Shown one piece after another: positions 6,284-6,833 of a stretch of DNA of 6,833 bases; the first letter of the stretch is position 1; every line of letters starts with the position of its first letter. Both the position numbers and the translations under genes were made by a program. Source of the DNA: an uncultured Lachnospiraceae bacterium (GTDB taxonomy: Bacteria; Bacillota; Clostridia; Lachnospirales; Lachnospiraceae); contig CALZEZ010000074.1 of NCBI GenBank assembly GCA_945643825.1, positions 1-6,833 on the forward strand, read 5' to 3'. Below the pieces are notes generated by a model that did not search any database, was not told where the DNA came from, and worked only from the letters and a program-made list of their open reading frames with translations.

Positions 6284-6302
6284 ACCTACATATAAAATAG
6301 GA
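6284..6302. promoter_or_regulatory. Candidate Rrf2 operator 3 (cysK leader)
   Basis: ACCTACATATAAAATAGGA keeps the CCTA-N9-TAGG dyad of operator 2 and matches it at 12 of 19 positions. It starts 14 nt after the P2 -10 box and ends 6 nt before the cysK ribosome binding site. Its centre is less conserved than the other two sites, so it may be a weaker site. Chance occurrence in AT-rich DNA is the main doubt; the matching location argues against it. Confidence 0.55.
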
Positions 6303-6323
6303 ATTGAAAAGGAGGAAAAGAAA

Positions 6324-6833
6324 ATGGCAGACATTAAAAAAAGTGTTTTGGAATTGATTGGGAAGACGCCGTTAGTTGAAGCAAGTCGCTATGCGAGTGC
6401 GGCTGGTGCTACGAATGCAACAATATTAGTGAAGTTAGAAGCAATTAATCCTGCGGGTTCTGTAAAGGACAGGGTAGCGTTATCTATGATAGAGGATGCA
6501 GAAAGGAGCGGCAAACTTAAGCCCGGCGCAACCATTATTGAACCGACATCCGGAAATACCGGTATTGGTCTGGCTGCAGTGGCTGCATCCAAGGGATATC
6601 ACACGATTCTGACACTTCCCGACACGATGAGTGTCGAGCGGCGTAATCTCTTAAAGGCATATGGCGCTGAACTGGTGCTTACAGAGGGAGCAAAGGGAAT
6701 GAAGGGTGCAATCGCCAAGGCGGAGGAATTGAATAAGGAGATTCCGGGATCCATCATTCTGGGACAGTTTGTAAATCCGGCAAATCCAGCGATCCATAGA
6801 GCAACAACTGGTCCGGAGATCTGGGAGCAGACG
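6324..6833 (+). CDS. cysK: Cysteine synthase A (O-acetylserine sulfhydrylase), 3'-truncated by window edge
   Basis: The first 170 residues of a PLP-dependent fold-type II enzyme that makes L-cysteine and acetate from O-acetyl-L-serine and sulfide in the cytoplasm. The family is usually a little over 300 residues, so somewhat over half is visible. The start is ATG 6324 with an excellent ribosome binding site, AAGGAGG (6309-6315), and an 8-nt spacer. Key features are LIGKTPLV (11-18); NPAGSVKDR (42-50), where Lys48 forms the internal aldimine with PLP; PTSGNTGIGLA (74-84), the substrate carboxylate-binding loop; LPDTMSVERRNLLKAYGAEL, as in the family; and the GQFVNPANPAIHRATTGPEIWEQT stretch at the edge. 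Two promoters and two candidate Rrf2 sites lie upstream. In Bacillus, CysK also acts as co-regulator of the Rrf2 protein CymR, so the pairing here with an Rrf2 gene is suggestive. The paralogue cysM is possible but less likely given the sequence around the active site. Confidence 0.93.
   Translation, partial: MADIKKSVLELIGKTPLVEASRYASAAGATNATILVKLEAINPAGSVKDRVALSMIEDAERSGKLKPGATIIEPTSGNTGIGLAAVAASKGYHTILTLPDTMSVERRNLLKAYGAELVLTEGAKGMKGAIAKAEELNKEIPGSIILGQFVNPANPAIHRATTGPEIWEQT

Noticed and set aside
6103..6300. 65-codon plus-strand frame starting MRPMRRILHDKD
   Set aside because: No ribosome binding site, low-complexity charged product, and it overlaps promoter P2 and operator 3. The overlapping frame from 6069 has the better start and a family signature.
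5954..6323. T-box or SAM riboswitch in the cysK leader
   Set aside because: No T-box (TGGNACCGCG-like) sequence and no S-box or SAM-type conserved stems were found; promoters, dyad sites and the small frame account for the region.

Overview
The window looks like a chromosomal segment of an anaerobic, gut-type Firmicute, most likely a member of the Lachnospiraceae (class Clostridia). This is inferred from purine-rich ribosome binding sites, consensus TTGACA/TATAAT promoters, a permuted family 3 beta-glucosidase of the type found in Butyrivibrio and Ruminococcus, a DinB of the clostridial 'HVDVNSAFLSW' type, and an Rrf2 regulator beside cysK. All genes read on the plus strand. No insertion sequence, tRNA, rRNA or CRISPR array was seen.

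Layout. (1) 1-711 is the 3' end of a response regulator with two receiver domains, the first apparently degenerate, and no output domain; a long hairpin follows it. (2) 871-1335 is a decayed alpha/beta hydrolase (PAF-acetylhydrolase-like). It has an in-frame amber codon and no catalytic core, and it ends 2 nt before dinB. (3) 1338-2525 is a complete Y-family DNA polymerase IV. (4) 2526-2653 holds an AT-rich palindrome and a perfectly spaced promoter. It drives (5) 2654-5434, a cytoplasmic GH3 glycosidase whose catalytic domains are in reversed order. (6) 5522-5953 encodes an Rrf2-family (IscR/CymR-like) repressor. (7) 5954-6323 is a dense regulatory stretch with two promoters and a small decayed or miniature reading frame that carries a cystathionine-gamma-synthase-like signature. 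(8) 6324 to the window end is the first 170 codons of cysteine synthase cysK.

The most interesting part is 5454-6326. Three related 19-bp dyad sites (half-sites CYTA...TAGG, 9-bp spacer) lie just downstream of three promoter -10 boxes: one before the Rrf2 gene, one before the small frame, and one before cysK. This looks like a compact autoregulated sulfur/cysteine circuit in which the Rrf2 protein represses itself and two promoters serving cysK. The small frame also has a run of seven A's where a one-base shift would bypass its stop and extend it from 44 to 66 residues. This may be decay, a leader peptide or a frameshifting element. The glycosidase, dinB and response regulator appear functionally unrelated neighbours.
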